A DNA stretch of 64,000 nucleotides from Bog-473 sp963800725 (GCA_963800725.1 CAWDCE010000017.1:666184-730183); one strand, 5' to 3'. Positions 18,220-27,396 are shown, counted from the stretch's first letter. Numbers and translations: made by a program. Notes: generated from the letters alone by a model not told the origin.

Positions 18220-18653
18220 TCAGCGGACGATCATGACCGAACAACGGGCGTGCTGCGAGCATTGCTGACTGACCGAGCCGAGCAACAGACCTTTGAAACC
18301 ACCGAGACCCCGGGAACCGACCACGAGCAGCTCGGCGTCGGTACCGGCCTCAATGAGCACGTGTGCGGGTGACCCCTCCTCGGCGAAGCCCCGTGTGGCC
18401 ACTGACGGGGCCAGGGCTGCCACCTGGCCGATGGCCTCGTCGACGAGGGCCTGCACTGTCTCTCGCGCTTCTCTTTCGTGACGAATTCGTAGCCCGAGTC
18501 ATGAATCGAATAGATCTCGAGGTCGGCGCCCAGCCGGGCCGCTTCGGTGGCGGCCCATGCGAGGGCGCGTTTCGCGCCCTCTGACCCGTCGTAGCCAACG
18601 ACCACTCGTTGATGCGTCACTGCTTCGGGTGATGATTCGTCTGCGGTGCTCAC
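18220..18653 (-). CDS. Universal stress protein, UspA family (one frameshift)
   Basis: Starts at GTG 18653 (GGAG seven bases upstream): STADESSPEAVTHQRVVVGY, then DGSEGAKRALAWAATEAARL and IYSIHDSGYEFVTKEKRERE. A missing base near 18456-18466 moves the rest to another frame: VQALVDEAIGQVAALAPSVA, then the ATP loop GSRGLGGFKGLLLGSVSQ and CSVMIVR. About 144 residues. It lies 167 bp after the APC exchanger on the same strand, so it may be expressed from the same DosR-like promoter (20368). Confidence 0.85.
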
Positions 18654-18819
18654 GGCTGGTCTCCTCTGTCTCTCGAGCGATGCACTGATGGATAGGACGA
18701 GCGGAGGCGCCACGGACTCTTCGGCACCGTCGCCCCTCGCCCCGGCGCATCGGCGTTCGGGCATGCGAGCTGCAGTGATCCGTGGCTTCCGACACGCTGC
18801 CCCAGCCATGGCGCTGTGG

Positions 18820-20283
18820 TCATGGCGTGGTCGAGACGGTGAGTGCGTCCGTGGTGATTTCGTCTGGAAGGTCGACCGGCTCACTGGCCTCGCCCATCCT
18901 TTGGCGCCGTGCGTTCAAGAAGGCGTAGAGGATCAGACCGGCCATGAGAACGACGAGGGCCTGGTAAACGACTTGGTAGCCCGACGCAAAGGTGACCCAC
19001 ATCGAAAACAGGACGCTGGCGCCGGCCACAGCGAGATCGCGGGCCAAGGCCCATCCCTGGACCCGACGGCGCCGTGAGACGAGGAAGGTCAGTTGGGCGA
19101 TGGCCGAGAAGAAGTAGGGAATCGCCACGGTGACCACAGTGAGGTCGACTAGGTAGGTGAAGACCGTCAGGCCGGCGCTGGTGTTGTAGCGCCACAGCAT
19201 GAGCAGCGACGGGAGGGCGGTCCCGACCAAGATGCCGAACCACGCCGTGCCGTTGCGATCGCTCCAGGCGAAGGGCCTTGGGAACAGGTCATCTTGGGCG
19301 ATGGCCCGCGACGTCTCCGTCACGATCAGTGTCCAACCGTTGAGCGCTCCGATGCCCGAAACCACGGCGAGGGCGGCGATGAACTTTCCGGCCCACGGCG
19401 TACCGGGGAACATGTTTTGGAACGCGTTGACGAATGGAGAGCCGGTGTTGACCAGGGTGTGATGCGAGACCAGACCCATCACCGCGGCAGTGACGAGTAC
19501 GTAGAGGATGGCGCTGATTGCGGTTCCGAGCATCGATGCCCGCAGGACATTCCGCCGCGGATCCTTGACGCGCCTCGCGGTCACCGCGGCGGCTTCGACT
19601 CCGATGAAGGAGAACAGGGCCACTCCCGCGGCAATGCCGATTCCGCTGTAGAGGCTGCCGCCCGAGGCATTGAAGGGCCCGAAGTTCGCCTTGTCCACGA
19701 AGAACCAGCCAACGATGCCGACGAAGAGCAGCGGCAAGAACTTGAGTACCACCGTGACATTTTGGAACCACGCCATCTGTCGCAGCCCGACGAGATTCAC
19801 GATGGCTGGGATCCACAGACCGACCATTGCGATGCCCCAGTTTTCCATCCCGCTCGGATGATCGAGTCCGAAGAGGGCATCGACATAGAACACCCACGAA
19901 GCGACGATGGCGGCGTTGCCGGCCCAGGCCTGAATCCAGTAGCACCATCCGACGAGATATCCGGCGAAGTCACCGAATTCGTGGCGGGAATATGCGTAGA
20001 GACCACCATCGCTATTGGGCACTCGTTTTGTCAGCTGCCCGAACAGCACGGCCAAGAGCATGGCGCCGACCGCGATCACGCCCAGAACCACGATTCCCAT
20101 GGTGCCGGCCCCAGCCAAGACGGCAGGCATCGTAAAGACACCCGTGCCGACGATGCTGCCGATCACCAATGCCGTCGCGGAGGTCAGGCCCAGCGAATGT
20201 GCCTTCGCTTCGTTTCTCGACGAGAGGCCCGGGCCGGGAGGAATCGTCTGATCGGTATCACTTCGATTGCCCAACAGGGTCAT
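18820..20283 (-). CDS. APC-family amino acid permease, probable arginine/ornithine exchanger
   Basis: 487 residues with about twelve membrane helices. TM1 carries the unwound substrate motif IGSIVGTGVF (41-50) of the basic amino acid/polyamine antiporters; the segment IGALNGWTLIVTE is also typical of AdiC/ArcD-like APC proteins. Family membership is clear. The exchange of external arginine for internal ornithine is inferred from the presence of arcABC and from a shared DosR-like box 91 bp upstream. ATG 20283. An alternative is export of another amino acid or a polyamine. Confidence 0.85.
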   Translation of the reverse strand: MTLLGNRSDTDQTIPPGPGLSSRNEAKAHSLGLTSATALVIGSIVGTGVFTMPAVLAGAGTMGIVVLGVIAVGAMLLAVLFGQLTKRVPNSDGGLYAYSRHEFGDFAGYLVGWCYWIQAWAGNAAIVASWVFYVDALFGLDHPSGMENWGIAMVGLWIPAIVNLVGLRQMAWFQNVTVVLKFLPLLFVGIVGWFFVDKANFGPFNASGGSLYSGIGIAAGVALFSFIGVEAAAVTARRVKDPRRNVLRASMLGTAISAILYVLVTAAVMGLVSHHTLVNTGSPFVNAFQNMFPGTPWAGKFIAALAVVSGIGALNGWTLIVTETSRAIAQDDLFPRPFAWSDRNGTAWFGILVGTALPSLLMLWRYNTSAGLTVFTYLVDLTVVTVAIPYFFSAIAQLTFLVSRRRRVQGWALARDLAVAGASVLFSMWVTFASGYQVVYQALVVLMAGLILYAFLNARRQRMGEASEPVDLPDEITTDALTVSTTP

Positions 20284-20361
20284 CTTGGTTCCCTTCGTGT
20301 GAGTGGCCTATGCAGAGGCAGACAGGGTGTCCCCGTTCACTATGAAGGGCAGATGCGGAGC

Positions 20362-21270
20362 TCAGTAGGGTCCAAAGTCCCCTGTCGACCCCCTGTGGCG
20401 CCTTTGCTTCGGCGGAACCATCGATGGGTGAAGCGCTACGGCGCGTCGACGGCAGCGAGGCAAGAATTGGATTGACGCCAGCCATCGAACATTCCATCTC
20501 CGAGTGCCGAGCGGCGCGTTGGGTCGCCCAGAAGGTGGCCTATTTCGCTTGGAGGGGAAGGGGGAGTCGCGGGACAAGGGATCTCGGAGCTCCCCTTGTT
20601 CGACGATCCTGCCGTCACGCATGTAGATGATGCGATCGGCGTGAGAAGCGACGTCAGGGGCGTGGGTCACCATGACGATGGTCATGCCACCTGCACCCAG
20701 GTCATCGAGTAGCGCCAAGAATCGCGCCGTAGAGGCAGAGTCGAGGCTTCCCGTAGGCTCATCGGCGAGCAGCAGCTTGGGTTCATTTGCCAGGGCACGG
20801 GCAATCGCCACGCGTTGACGCTCGCCACCCGAGAGCTCGGTGGGGAGGCGATTTTCGCAGCCCGCAAGATCAACTTCCGCCAAGAGTGCGCGCGCTCGGA
20901 CTCTGCGTTGCCGCGCCGACAAATGACCACCAAACATCGGGAGTTCCACATTCGAGACAGCAGAGAGCTGCGGGAGCAAGTTGTGGAACTGGAAGACGAG
21001 CCCGACTTCATTGCGGCGGTATGCGCTCAGATCGCGCTGCTGAGCGAGGTCCTGTCCCGCCACCAAGACGCTTCCGTCGGTGGGCGAGTCAATGGCGGCG
21101 AGCAGGTGGAGAAGGGTGGATTTTCCACATCCTGACGGACCCGTGATGGCCACGGTTTCTCCGTAGCGAACGGTGAGATCGATGCCAGCGAGTGCGCGGA
21201 CTTGACCCGGGTAGATGCGAGTCGCGTTTCTGACATCGACCGCGTAGGCAAGGTCGTCCGACTTACTCAT
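20362..21270 (-). CDS. ABC transporter ATP-binding protein, MacB/LolD type (C-terminus doubtful)
   Basis: ATPase of a type VII ABC system. Walker A GPSGCGKSTL, Q-loop FQFHNLLPQL, signature LSGGERQRVAIARAL, Walker B LLLADEPTGSLD and H-loop VTHAPDVASHADR all follow the family order. Family members end shortly after the RIIYMRDGRIVEQG strand, near residue 225. Here about 75 more Arg/Pro-rich residues follow and run through the DosR-like box of the next gene, which suggests that the true stop near 20580 was lost to an indel. It overlaps the permease stop region by 8 bp, so the two are coupled. Confidence 0.85.
   Translation of the reverse strand: MSKSDDLAYAVDVRNATRIYPGQVRALAGIDLTVRYGETVAITGPSGCGKSTLLHLLAAIDSPTDGSVLVAGQDLAQQRDLSAYRRNEVGLVFQFHNLLPQLSAVSNVELPMFGGHLSARQRRVRARALLAEVDLAGCENRLPTELSGGERQRVAIARALANEPKLLLADEPTGSLDSASTARFLALLDDLGAGGMTIVMVTHAPDVASHADRIIYMRDGRIVEQGELRDPLSRDSPFPSKRNRPPSGRPNAPLGTRRWNVRWLASIQFLPRCRRRAVALHPSMVPPKQRRHRGSTGDFGPY
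20368..20381 (-). promoter_or_regulatory. DosR/DevR-like box upstream of APC permease
   Basis: GGGTCCAAAGTCCC, closest in the window to the mycobacterial core GGGACTWWAGTCCC in its right half. Centred 91 bp before the permease ATG. Confidence 0.72.
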
Positions 21271-22381
21271 GGCTCAAAGCCTTGAGGGGGGAGAGCATCG
21301 CCGCCCGCATTGTTGGATAGAGAGCACCGATAAAGGTCATCACGAGCGCGGTGAAGAGGGCTCTCCAGAAGGCACCCTGGGTGAAATCAGGATGGAGGAT
21401 GCCTTTGAGCTGAGGAAGTTGCGCCAGCACGGCGGCAACAGCGAAGGACAACCCCACGCCGATCGCTGCGCCGAGGACGGCAAGGATCAAACTCTCCCCG
21501 AGAAGTAGGCTGACGGTGCGACGGCGGGTCCAGCCAATGGCGCGGAGAAGCCCAAACTCTCGCGTTCGTTCGAAGAGCGATAACAACATTGTGTTGCCCA
21601 CGATCACCGCACCGATGAGTATGGCGAGGACGGTGCTGCCGTTGACCGCAGCTTTGAGGTAGACCAGATTCTGGTCTGCCCGACCAAATTGATCGGCCGT
21701 TCGGATCGTCGTGAGCTGCGGTTGCGCATAACCAACGCGGGCCGCGACCTTGGCGGGCGAAGCACCGCTGTTGACCTTGACGAAGGCCAATGTGACGATC
21801 CCTGGGACCCGGTTGTAGCCCTGGATTGCGGGGAGGGGGAACATGGCGCCGGCATCGCCGAACGCGTTTCCGGTCGAGTAGATACCAACGACCGTATTGG
21901 TGGTTCCGTTTGCCTTGAATGTGTCACCCACGTGGAGGCCGAGGTTCGCTGCAGCACGCCAGCCGAGCATGACTTCGTGCGACGCGGTCGGTGCATAGGC
22001 CGTGCCCTGGACAACTTTGACGCCGAAATTGGCGAGATCACCCGGGTTGATACCGATCTCGATGAAGACGGGATCGTCGGCGTTGATTCGTTCCGTCTCG
22101 ACCAGGACCCCGATGGCACTCGCCACACCGGGAGTTGCACTTATGCGGGCGAGCTCTTGCTTGTCGATGGTGCTGGTGAGCGTACTTGACGCGCCCTTTT
22201 GTGCCACCGTGAAATCGGCCTTGCCGACCTGGATTATGGCGGCGGCCGATTGTTCGAGTCCGCTACTTGTGACGTCGAGCGCCACGACCGCCATTACCGC
22301 AATGGCAACGGCGAAGGCGAGGCCGAGCGATCGAGCCTTTCGGTTCCACAAATTGCGCAGTATCAGATCAAAGAAGGTCAT
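21263..22381 (-). CDS. FtsX-like ABC permease (MacB/LolC type)
   Basis: 372 residues: an N-terminal membrane helix (LGLAFAVAIAVMAVVALDV), a large extracytoplasmic domain (about 45-245), then three helices with the FtsX hallmark LFERTREFGLLRAIGWTRRR between them and GESLILAVLGAAIGVGLSF following. Pairs with the ATPase whose start it overlaps. Substrate unknown; relatives move lipoproteins, peptides or act as mechanotransmission complexes. A DosR-like box is 208-221 bp upstream. Confidence 0.87.
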   Translation of the reverse strand: MTFFDLILRNLWNRKARSLGLAFAVAIAVMAVVALDVTSSGLEQSAAAIIQVGKADFTVAQKGASSTLTSTIDKQELARISATPGVASAIGVLVETERINADDPVFIEIGINPGDLANFGVKVVQGTAYAPTASHEVMLGWRAAANLGLHVGDTFKANGTTNTVVGIYSTGNAFGDAGAMFPLPAIQGYNRVPGIVTLAFVKVNSGASPAKVAARVGYAQPQLTTIRTADQFGRADQNLVYLKAAVNGSTVLAILIGAVIVGNTMLLSLFERTREFGLLRAIGWTRRRTVSLLLGESLILAVLGAAIGVGLSFAVAAVLAQLPQLKGILHPDFTQGAFWRALFTALVMTFIGALYPTMRAAMLSPLKALSHE

Positions 22382-22916
22382 CGAGCTGTGCCCGGGGGGA
22401 GCGACGCATCCGTGCGCCAGGGCGGGTCGCCCACCCGACTCGCTCGACGGTCACTGTGCCGCAGACTTGGCGCCGTACAGCTACTCGCAATCAGGGCGAG
22501 GCCGGCGACCCTCCGATTCACGGACACGCGAGATCGACCGCACTGGGGAGCATTTCGTCATTGTTCTCCGGGTTCGTGCGCTTCCCTAGGGTCCTTTGGC
22601 CTCAATTGGCGATCGACCTGCGGATTGACGTGCGTCCGAGGGGTTGAGGGGTGATGTGCCCGGTGCAATGATCTGCGACCCCCGGGTTCGGGCGAGTCAA
22701 GCCTTGCGGGTTTTGCGCGCCCGGTGATGGGCTGGCCTCAAGGTCACGGCAACGCACAGGGACCAGATCTCCGCCGGTCGCGTCGCCACGCACTTCCGTG
22801 CGAATTCCTGCGACAACCTGCGCTCGTTGAGGACGCGTTTCATCGGGAGGTGCTCGGAGGGAGAGTGGCCCTCGGCACTGCCATTCACAATCTCGCTGCC
22901 GTAGCATTGGTCGATA
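22382..22916. other. Intergenic stretch between divergent genes
   Basis: 535 bp between the FtsX-like permease and the CYTH-CHAD gene. It contains the palindrome at 22589-22602. A 26-codon frame beginning MTKCSPVRSISRV on the minus strand directly follows the palindrome but is not supported further. Confidence 0.4.
22589..22602. promoter_or_regulatory. DosR/DevR-like box between divergent genes
   Basis: GGGTCCTTTGGCCT; one arm base off. It lies 215 bp before the ABC permease (minus) and 320 bp before the CYTH-CHAD gene (plus), farther than usual from either, so the target is uncertain. Confidence 0.5.
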
Positions 22917-24495
22917 GTGAATGTGGCAGATCGAAGCAATACAAAGACGCCTGCGGATGCTCGAACCGACCATTTGGAGCGGGAGGCCAAGTTTGAGGTT
23001 GATGTGGGCTTTGAACTGCCCGATCTCGCCGCGGTGTTCGCCCGGGTTCAACGACAGGCCGATCGGGAAATGCGCAGCACCTATTTTGATACGGCCGACT
23101 TGCGACTGTGGCGACGCGGCATCTCGCTGCGTTTTCGTGCAATTGGGGATTCCGAGCTCGGGGAATGGACGGCAAAGATTCCTGCGCCCCCAGCTGGAGC
23201 CACCCTCAACCGCACCGAGCTGTCATGGCAAGGTCAGCGGGACCGGGTTCCCCCTGAAGCCGCGACGATCTTTCGGGGAATCGTTCGCTATCTGCCGTTG
23301 CAGCACCTAGTTGAGCTGGTGGCGACACGACGTCGCTATGAGTTGGAGAACTCGGCGGGAACCGCGCTCGGGCGAATCGACGACGACATTGTGATGGTGG
23401 AAGGTGGAACCCGAGACGGACGGTGTTTTCACCAGATCGAATTCGAGCTCGACCCAGCCGGCGACTCGTACGTGCAACCAACGATTCGGCTGCTCAGGGC
23501 AGCTGGCGCGCGACAAGGCGGCCAACCCAAGCTCGCGCTTGGTGTGGACCTGCCGAGCCCAGATGACCTTGCCGCTGCCGAGAGGACCGATCCACACTCG
23601 ACCCTTGGCGAGACGGTGAAATCATGTATTGCCGGCGCGCTCAATCGTTTGTTGAATCACGACTACCGGTTGCGCCTTGAGTCAATCGATCCCCAAGTTG
23701 AAGATGTCCATCAGGCGCGGGTGGCGACCCGCCGCCTTCGTTCAGATCTGAAAGTTCTCCATTCGGCAGTTGATCCTGCATGGGTGGCTCGGACCCGAAG
23801 TGAGCTCAAGTGGCTGGGTCAGGTTCTCGGCCAGGTCAGGGACGACGATGTGCTGTCTGCGCTCTTGCGCCGAGAAGGTGAATCTCCCCTCGACATCGAC
23901 GGACTTGCACAGCTCAGATCCTCTCTCGCCGAGCAGAGGAGGAGGCATTGCGAAGCGCTCGCTGATGCCCTCGTTGGGCAGCGGTACCTGTCGCTCGTCG
24001 ACCGCTTGAGTAGCGCGGCGCAGTTGCCACCACTGATGGACCAATTCAGAGGCACCGAGCGGGCGGAATCGGCACTACGAGCAAACGAGCCGGCAAAGCG
24101 AGTTCTCCCGATCTTGGTGGCGCGCCGGTGGGACAAGCTGGAGGCAGCAATTGAACGCGGCGGCCGCAATCCATCTGATCTCCAGCTTCACCGTGTGCGA
24201 ATACGTGCCAAGGAGGTTCGCTATGCGGCGGAACTTGCGACGCCAGTCATTGGCAAGTCGGCCGCGCGGTACGGCCCGCGCTGCGGCCAAGGTGCAAGAC
24301 GTCTTGGGCGCACATCACGATACGGTTTCGGCGACGTCATGGCTGCAGGCGCAAGCCGAACATGGTCCGCCGGCCGCTAGTTATTCCGCCGGACTGCTCG
24401 CTGCCGGTGAGGCTCGAGCTCAGAGCAAGTTGCGTCGAAAGGGCCGATCGGTACTGAAAAAGCTGGATTCGCAGAAGCTCCACGAGTGGTTCTGA
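22917..24495 (+). CDS. CYTH-CHAD domain protein (one frameshift)
   Basis: N-terminal CYTH domain with the ExExK motif as EREAKFEV (21-28), RSTYFDTADLRLWRRGISLR and IEFEL. The C-terminal CHAD domain contains DVHQARVATRRLRSDLKVL and RVRIRAKEVRYAAEL. CYTH proteins bind triphosphates; CHAD binds inorganic polyphosphate, so a role in polyphosphate or stored-phosphate metabolism is likely. An extra base near 24266-24272 ends the frame early at 24380. Repaired, the CHAD end reads AKVQDVLGAHHDTVSATSWL and closes DSQKLHEWF at 24495. GTG start at 22917 or 22923. About 525 residues. Confidence 0.87.
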
Positions 24496-24524
24496 GGTAC
24501 CGGTCGCTGGACCAGCCTTGATAC

Positions 24525-24538
24525 GGGACCTTTGGCCC
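24525..24538 (+). promoter_or_regulatory. DosR/DevR-like box
   Basis: GGGACCTTTGGCCC, one of the best matches: both triplet arms intact and the fifth/tenth C/G pair present. Centred 56 bp before the 76-residue protein start. Confidence 0.75.
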
Positions 24539-24587
24539 TGCCTGGGGCGATAGGAGGGCCATATGGTCTAACTGGGAGGCAACCGAA

Positions 24588-24818
24588 GTGGACACGGAAC
24601 TTGAAGTCGCGTGGTCGGTCAGGGAGTGCATGCACCAAAGACGGCCCGACGATCACGAACTCGCGAACGGAGCGGTTGGCGTTGCACTCGAGAGTCTGAT
24701 GGGTGGCGAGTCCGTGGCCGAAGCGATTGGACAAGCCCAGGCATTTGCAGACTCCTGGTGCAATCATCCGGCTCACGCCGACGTAGAGAAACACCGACAG
24801 CTCTTTTCGATGGCTTGA
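24588..24818 (+). CDS. Small hypothetical protein with DosR-like box
   Basis: 76 residues, start GTG 24588 with GGGAGG eight bases upstream. Sequence: acidic/amphipathic, MDTELEVAWSVRECMHQRR, a central ANGAVGVALESLMGGESVAE, two Cys and several His. No family recognised and no membrane segment. First gene of a likely two-gene unit with the coiled-coil ORF 66 bp downstream, under the palindrome at 24525. Confidence 0.7.
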   Translation: MDTELEVAWSVRECMHQRRPDDHELANGAVGVALESLMGGESVAEAIGQAQAFADSWCNHPAHADVEKHRQLFSMA

Positions 24819-24884
24819 ACCTTTCGAGGCAGTTATTTCTCTTGTGCACCAAGTCCGACCATGGAGTGAGAACCGAGGATAGGC

Positions 24885-25043
24885 ATGACACCAGAAGAAC
24901 AGGCACTTACAAATCGGATTAATGAGCTTGAGCGCAAACTCGAGTCTCTAGAGCGCAGGGCAGTGACTCGCGATCTTCTCGACGAGGAGATTCGTAGTCT
25001 TGAACAGCGCATGCGGGAAGTAAGGGAACTCACAGAAGGCTGA
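24885..25043 (+). CDS. Small coiled-coil protein
   Basis: 52 residues, ATG 24885 preceded by GAGGATAGGC. MTPEEQALTNRINELERKLE opens a heptad pattern (leucine/isoleucine spaced by 3-4) that continues through LEQRMREVRELTEG, so a single long helix, probably dimeric, is predicted. Highly charged; no membrane segment. Same strand and close behind the 76-residue gene. Function unknown. Confidence 0.6.
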   Translation: MTPEEQALTNRINELERKLESLERRAVTRDLLDEEIRSLEQRMREVRELTEG

Positions 25044-25513
25044 TCCCATTTGGGAGGCATCTGCGATGCGGTCACTTGGCCACCCGATGCTCGACCTCAT
25101 TGAGCGGACGCAGGTGCGACCAGGCCGAACGCGCGCTCAACGTCAACTGACTGAAGGGGGACGCTGATATTAGGGGCGAACTGAGCTGCGATGCCGTCTC
25201 GGCATCGAAGTGGTGATCTCGATGAGGTCGGGGGCGTATGCACCCGCAGAGGCGAAAGCTGGCATGGATCAGGATCTCCTCAACTGATCCTGATCCATGC
25301 CAGCTTTCGCCCTACCTGCGAATACGTCGCCCGGACGAGACGCCCGCAGCTCTTGGTGAGGCAGTCACCGTGGAGCCCGGTTGAGCACCGCCCCACTTCG
25401 GCCAGTTCCACCGTGAATCAGCGCGAGGTGTTGGCTCGAATTGGCGCACCTGCCACCTGTTGGTCGCACTGGTGTTGGCCAATACGCGGGTACCGTTCAA
25501 CACCAATGGCCGC
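25044..25513. other. Intergenic stretch with a long perfect inverted repeat
   Basis: 470 bp between two convergent units. Apart from the hairpin at 25251-25311, no gene was supported. Short frames in it lack family wording. Confidence 0.5.
25251..25311. terminator. Perfect 26-bp inverted repeat, possible bidirectional terminator
   Basis: Arms 25251-25276 and 25286-25311 are exact reverse complements over 26 bases with a nine-base loop (TCCTCAACT). The left arm begins GGCGAAAGCTGG. No T tract follows on either strand, so it is not a standard Rho-independent terminator. The position between convergent genes fits a tail-less hairpin terminator. A mobile-element end or assembly fold-back is the alternative. 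Confidence 0.5.
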
Positions 25514-25942
25514 TCAGATGGTGCTTCTGGTGTGCACGATCTCGCCGGCGATCGGCGTCGTCACCGCGCTAAGTTCGAGAACTAATCGGACGAGAAGATC
25601 GTCAAAGGTGATGATGCCTGCAATCTCATCGCCCTCAAGCACCGGTATCCGGCGGACTCCGCTGTCACGTAGAAGCTGGAGTGCTTCGAGTAAATCTGCC
25701 GATCCCTGGACGACGGTCGGATGTTCGGTCATGACCGTGTTGATGTGCGCTCGTAACGACTGACCGGTGCCGACACCTCTCACGGCAATGTCACGATCGG
25801 TCACGATCCCTACGAGCTGTCCGCCACTGACGACCAAGAGTGCGCCGACTCCGTGGTGGCCCATCAAACCAGCCGCTTCTTCAAGCGTGCACTCCGGTGG
25901 AACCGTCACCGGTGCCTTCTGTAGCGAATCCCTGACCAACAT
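25514..25942 (-). CDS. CBS-domain pair protein, Hrp1-like
   Basis: 142 residues from ATG 25942 (the frame is open upstream to 26110, but CBS similarity starts here and AGGGA precedes it). First CBS: VRDSLQKAPVTVPPECTLEE with LVGIVTDRDIAVRGVG. Second CBS: VMTEHPTVVQGSADLLEALQ with IAGIITFDDLLVRL. Very close in plan to Rv2626c/Hrp1, the DosR-regulated CBS protein. Probably dimeric and cytosolic; nucleotide ligand unknown. No DosR-like box was seen in the 240 bp upstream. It may be read from the PNPOx-HTH gene promoter (same strand, 237 bp upstream). Confidence 0.85.
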   Translation of the reverse strand: MLVRDSLQKAPVTVPPECTLEEAAGLMGHHGVGALLVVSGGQLVGIVTDRDIAVRGVGTGQSLRAHINTVMTEHPTVVQGSADLLEALQLLRDSGVRRIPVLEGDEIAGIITFDDLLVRLVLELSAVTTPIAGEIVHTRSTI

Positions 25943-26179
25943 GTTCAGCGTTCCCTCTCGCGATGGCAAATTGATTCGCCTCTGTTGTCCGCAGCTCGTT
26001 GCGGTGAATCCGACCTGCGCCCAAGTGCGGATCACCGAGATCAATCTCAGTTGCGTCGCTTGAGATCGAGAGCCAACCCTTTGGATCTCGCGCACGGCGG
26101 GCGGTGCCATGCCTGCTCCTTGGGTGCGCAGACGTCCGATCCGGGCTGGTGCTCCTCGCCGGCGGACTGTATCGAATCG

Positions 26180-26917
26180 TCATGGCGCCGGAGATTCGTG
26201 GACAATTACGCGACCGGTGATCTCATCCGCCGCAATCGCGACGAGTGTTGAGCGGTCACTTTCGACCCACGACGAGATGTCGGTACTGGCCAACCGATCG
26301 TTGTCACCTTGGCCAAGGCGACGGGCCCGACCGGTGACCAGGACGCTCCACCCCTCGCCCATAGACGAGTCGACGCGATCGATTTGGAAGCCGACCAGAT
26401 GTTCGGACTCGATCCGCTTCGCCTTCGCCTTGTCGGTGCTGAAGACCACGTGACCGTCGGCGAAGGCAAAGTTGACGGGAAGTGCGATGGGCCCCCTGCC
26501 TGAGACGAGGAGGATGCGACCAACCCCTCCGACAGATAAGTGCGCTTCGCATTGCTCATGGGTCAGCGCTTTGAGGATTGGACGGGGGACGCCGGCGGAC
26601 GGTTGATTGATGTGTCCGGTTCCCTCACCTTCGAGGACGATGGCGTCTGTGTCGAGGGCATGCGCGACCAAGAGGATCGCTCCGGCACTCAATGAGGCGT
26701 CAACGTTGTCTTCTAGATACCGCAGGTACCGGGGGTCAATTCCGGTTCGGTCGGCCAACTCTTCGACCGAGATGCCGAGGTCCCGGCGGCGTTCCGCCAC
26801 CTTGTGCCCCAGTGAATCCGTGCTCGAAAGCGAACCATGCCGAGCACCGGGGTTCTCGAACTTCACCGAGCCTTGGTTTGGGGATTGAATGCCAACTGGG
26901 TCTACGCCGCGTGTCAT
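26180..26917 (-). CDS. HTH (XRE-like) plus pyridoxamine 5'-phosphate oxidase-fold fusion
   Basis: 245 residues from ATG 26917. An XRE-type helix-turn-helix occupies about 35-95 (LGHKVAERRRDLGISVEELA, DRTGIDPRYLRYLED). A PNPOx-like flavin/F420-binding split barrel follows (EQCEAHLSVGGVGRILLVSG, then GPIALPVNFAFADGHVVFST and ITGRVIVHE). Such fusions may be redox- or cofactor-sensing regulators; neither ligand nor DNA target is known. A DosR-like box lies 43 bp upstream. The frame is open to 26968, which would put the box inside the gene, so the inner ATG was preferred despite a weak RBS. Confidence 0.83.
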   Translation of the reverse strand: MTRGVDPVGIQSPNQGSVKFENPGARHGSLSSTDSLGHKVAERRRDLGISVEELADRTGIDPRYLRYLEDNVDASLSAGAILLVAHALDTDAIVLEGEGTGHINQPSAGVPRPILKALTHEQCEAHLSVGGVGRILLVSGRGPIALPVNFAFADGHVVFSTDKAKAKRIESEHLVGFQIDRVDSSMGEGWSVLVTGRARRLGQGDNDRLASTDISSWVESDRSTLVAIAADEITGRVIVHESPAP

Positions 26918-26949
26918 GGGTTCATCTTGCGGTGTCGAAATCGACTCGA

Positions 26950-27336
26950 TCAGGGCCAAACGTCCCATCCGTGCGAGATCGACGTCTCTAGGCGTGCGAC
27001 TGGCGCTTTACGGCCGCGTCGAACCCCGGCGTAGGCCTGTCCGATGTCATGAAGCAGCTTCTCGAGCGTCTGGCGCAATGAATCGACAGAAGCAGAAAGG
27101 TCGGTCCTGGCGTGGCTGAGTTCAGACCGAGCCGCGAGATAGGCGTTCTGAGCAGCGGAAAGTCGCTGAGCAACCTCGTCCCGCGCGTCGAGCTTGGCCA
27201 GGTCGAGTTGCACGACGAGCTCATCGATCCTCGCCCGACATTCATCGAGCGTCCGCCCGATCACTTCGATTGCGTCCGCCCGGTTTGCGGCCTCTGGGAC
27301 GGTTTCGGTGCTCTCAACCTTGGCGCCATCTGACAT
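26950..27336 (-). CDS. Coiled-coil hypothetical protein with DosR-like box
   Basis: 128 residues, ATG 27336 preceded by AAGGAGG and eight bases. Residues 20-105 are nearly all helix with heptads (RIDELVVQLDLAKLDARDEV, DLSASVDSLRQTLEKLLHDI), so an elongated coiled coil is predicted; no membrane segment. The C-terminus RRGRKAPVARLETSISHGWD runs through the next gene's DosR-like box, so the true stop may lie earlier. No family recognised. Confidence 0.65.
   Translation of the reverse strand: MSDGAKVESTETVPEAANRADAIEVIGRTLDECRARIDELVVQLDLAKLDARDEVAQRLSAAQNAYLAARSELSHARTDLSASVDSLRQTLEKLLHDIGQAYAGVRRGRKAPVARLETSISHGWDVWP
26953..26966 (-). promoter_or_regulatory. DosR/DevR-like box upstream of HTH-PNPOx gene
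   Basis: GGGCCAAACGTCCC, full GGGNC-N4-GNCCC match. Centred 43 bp before ATG 26917. Confidence 0.72.
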
Positions 27337-27396
27337 CGTCGACTCCTCCTTGTGATGTACTCCAGCCACGATGACCAAAGAATCCCTGGCTGGGTA

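Noticed and set aside
19294..20475. Long plus-strand open frame opposite the APC permease
   Set aside because: His/Arg/Glu-rich shadow caused by codon bias of the real permease on the other strand.
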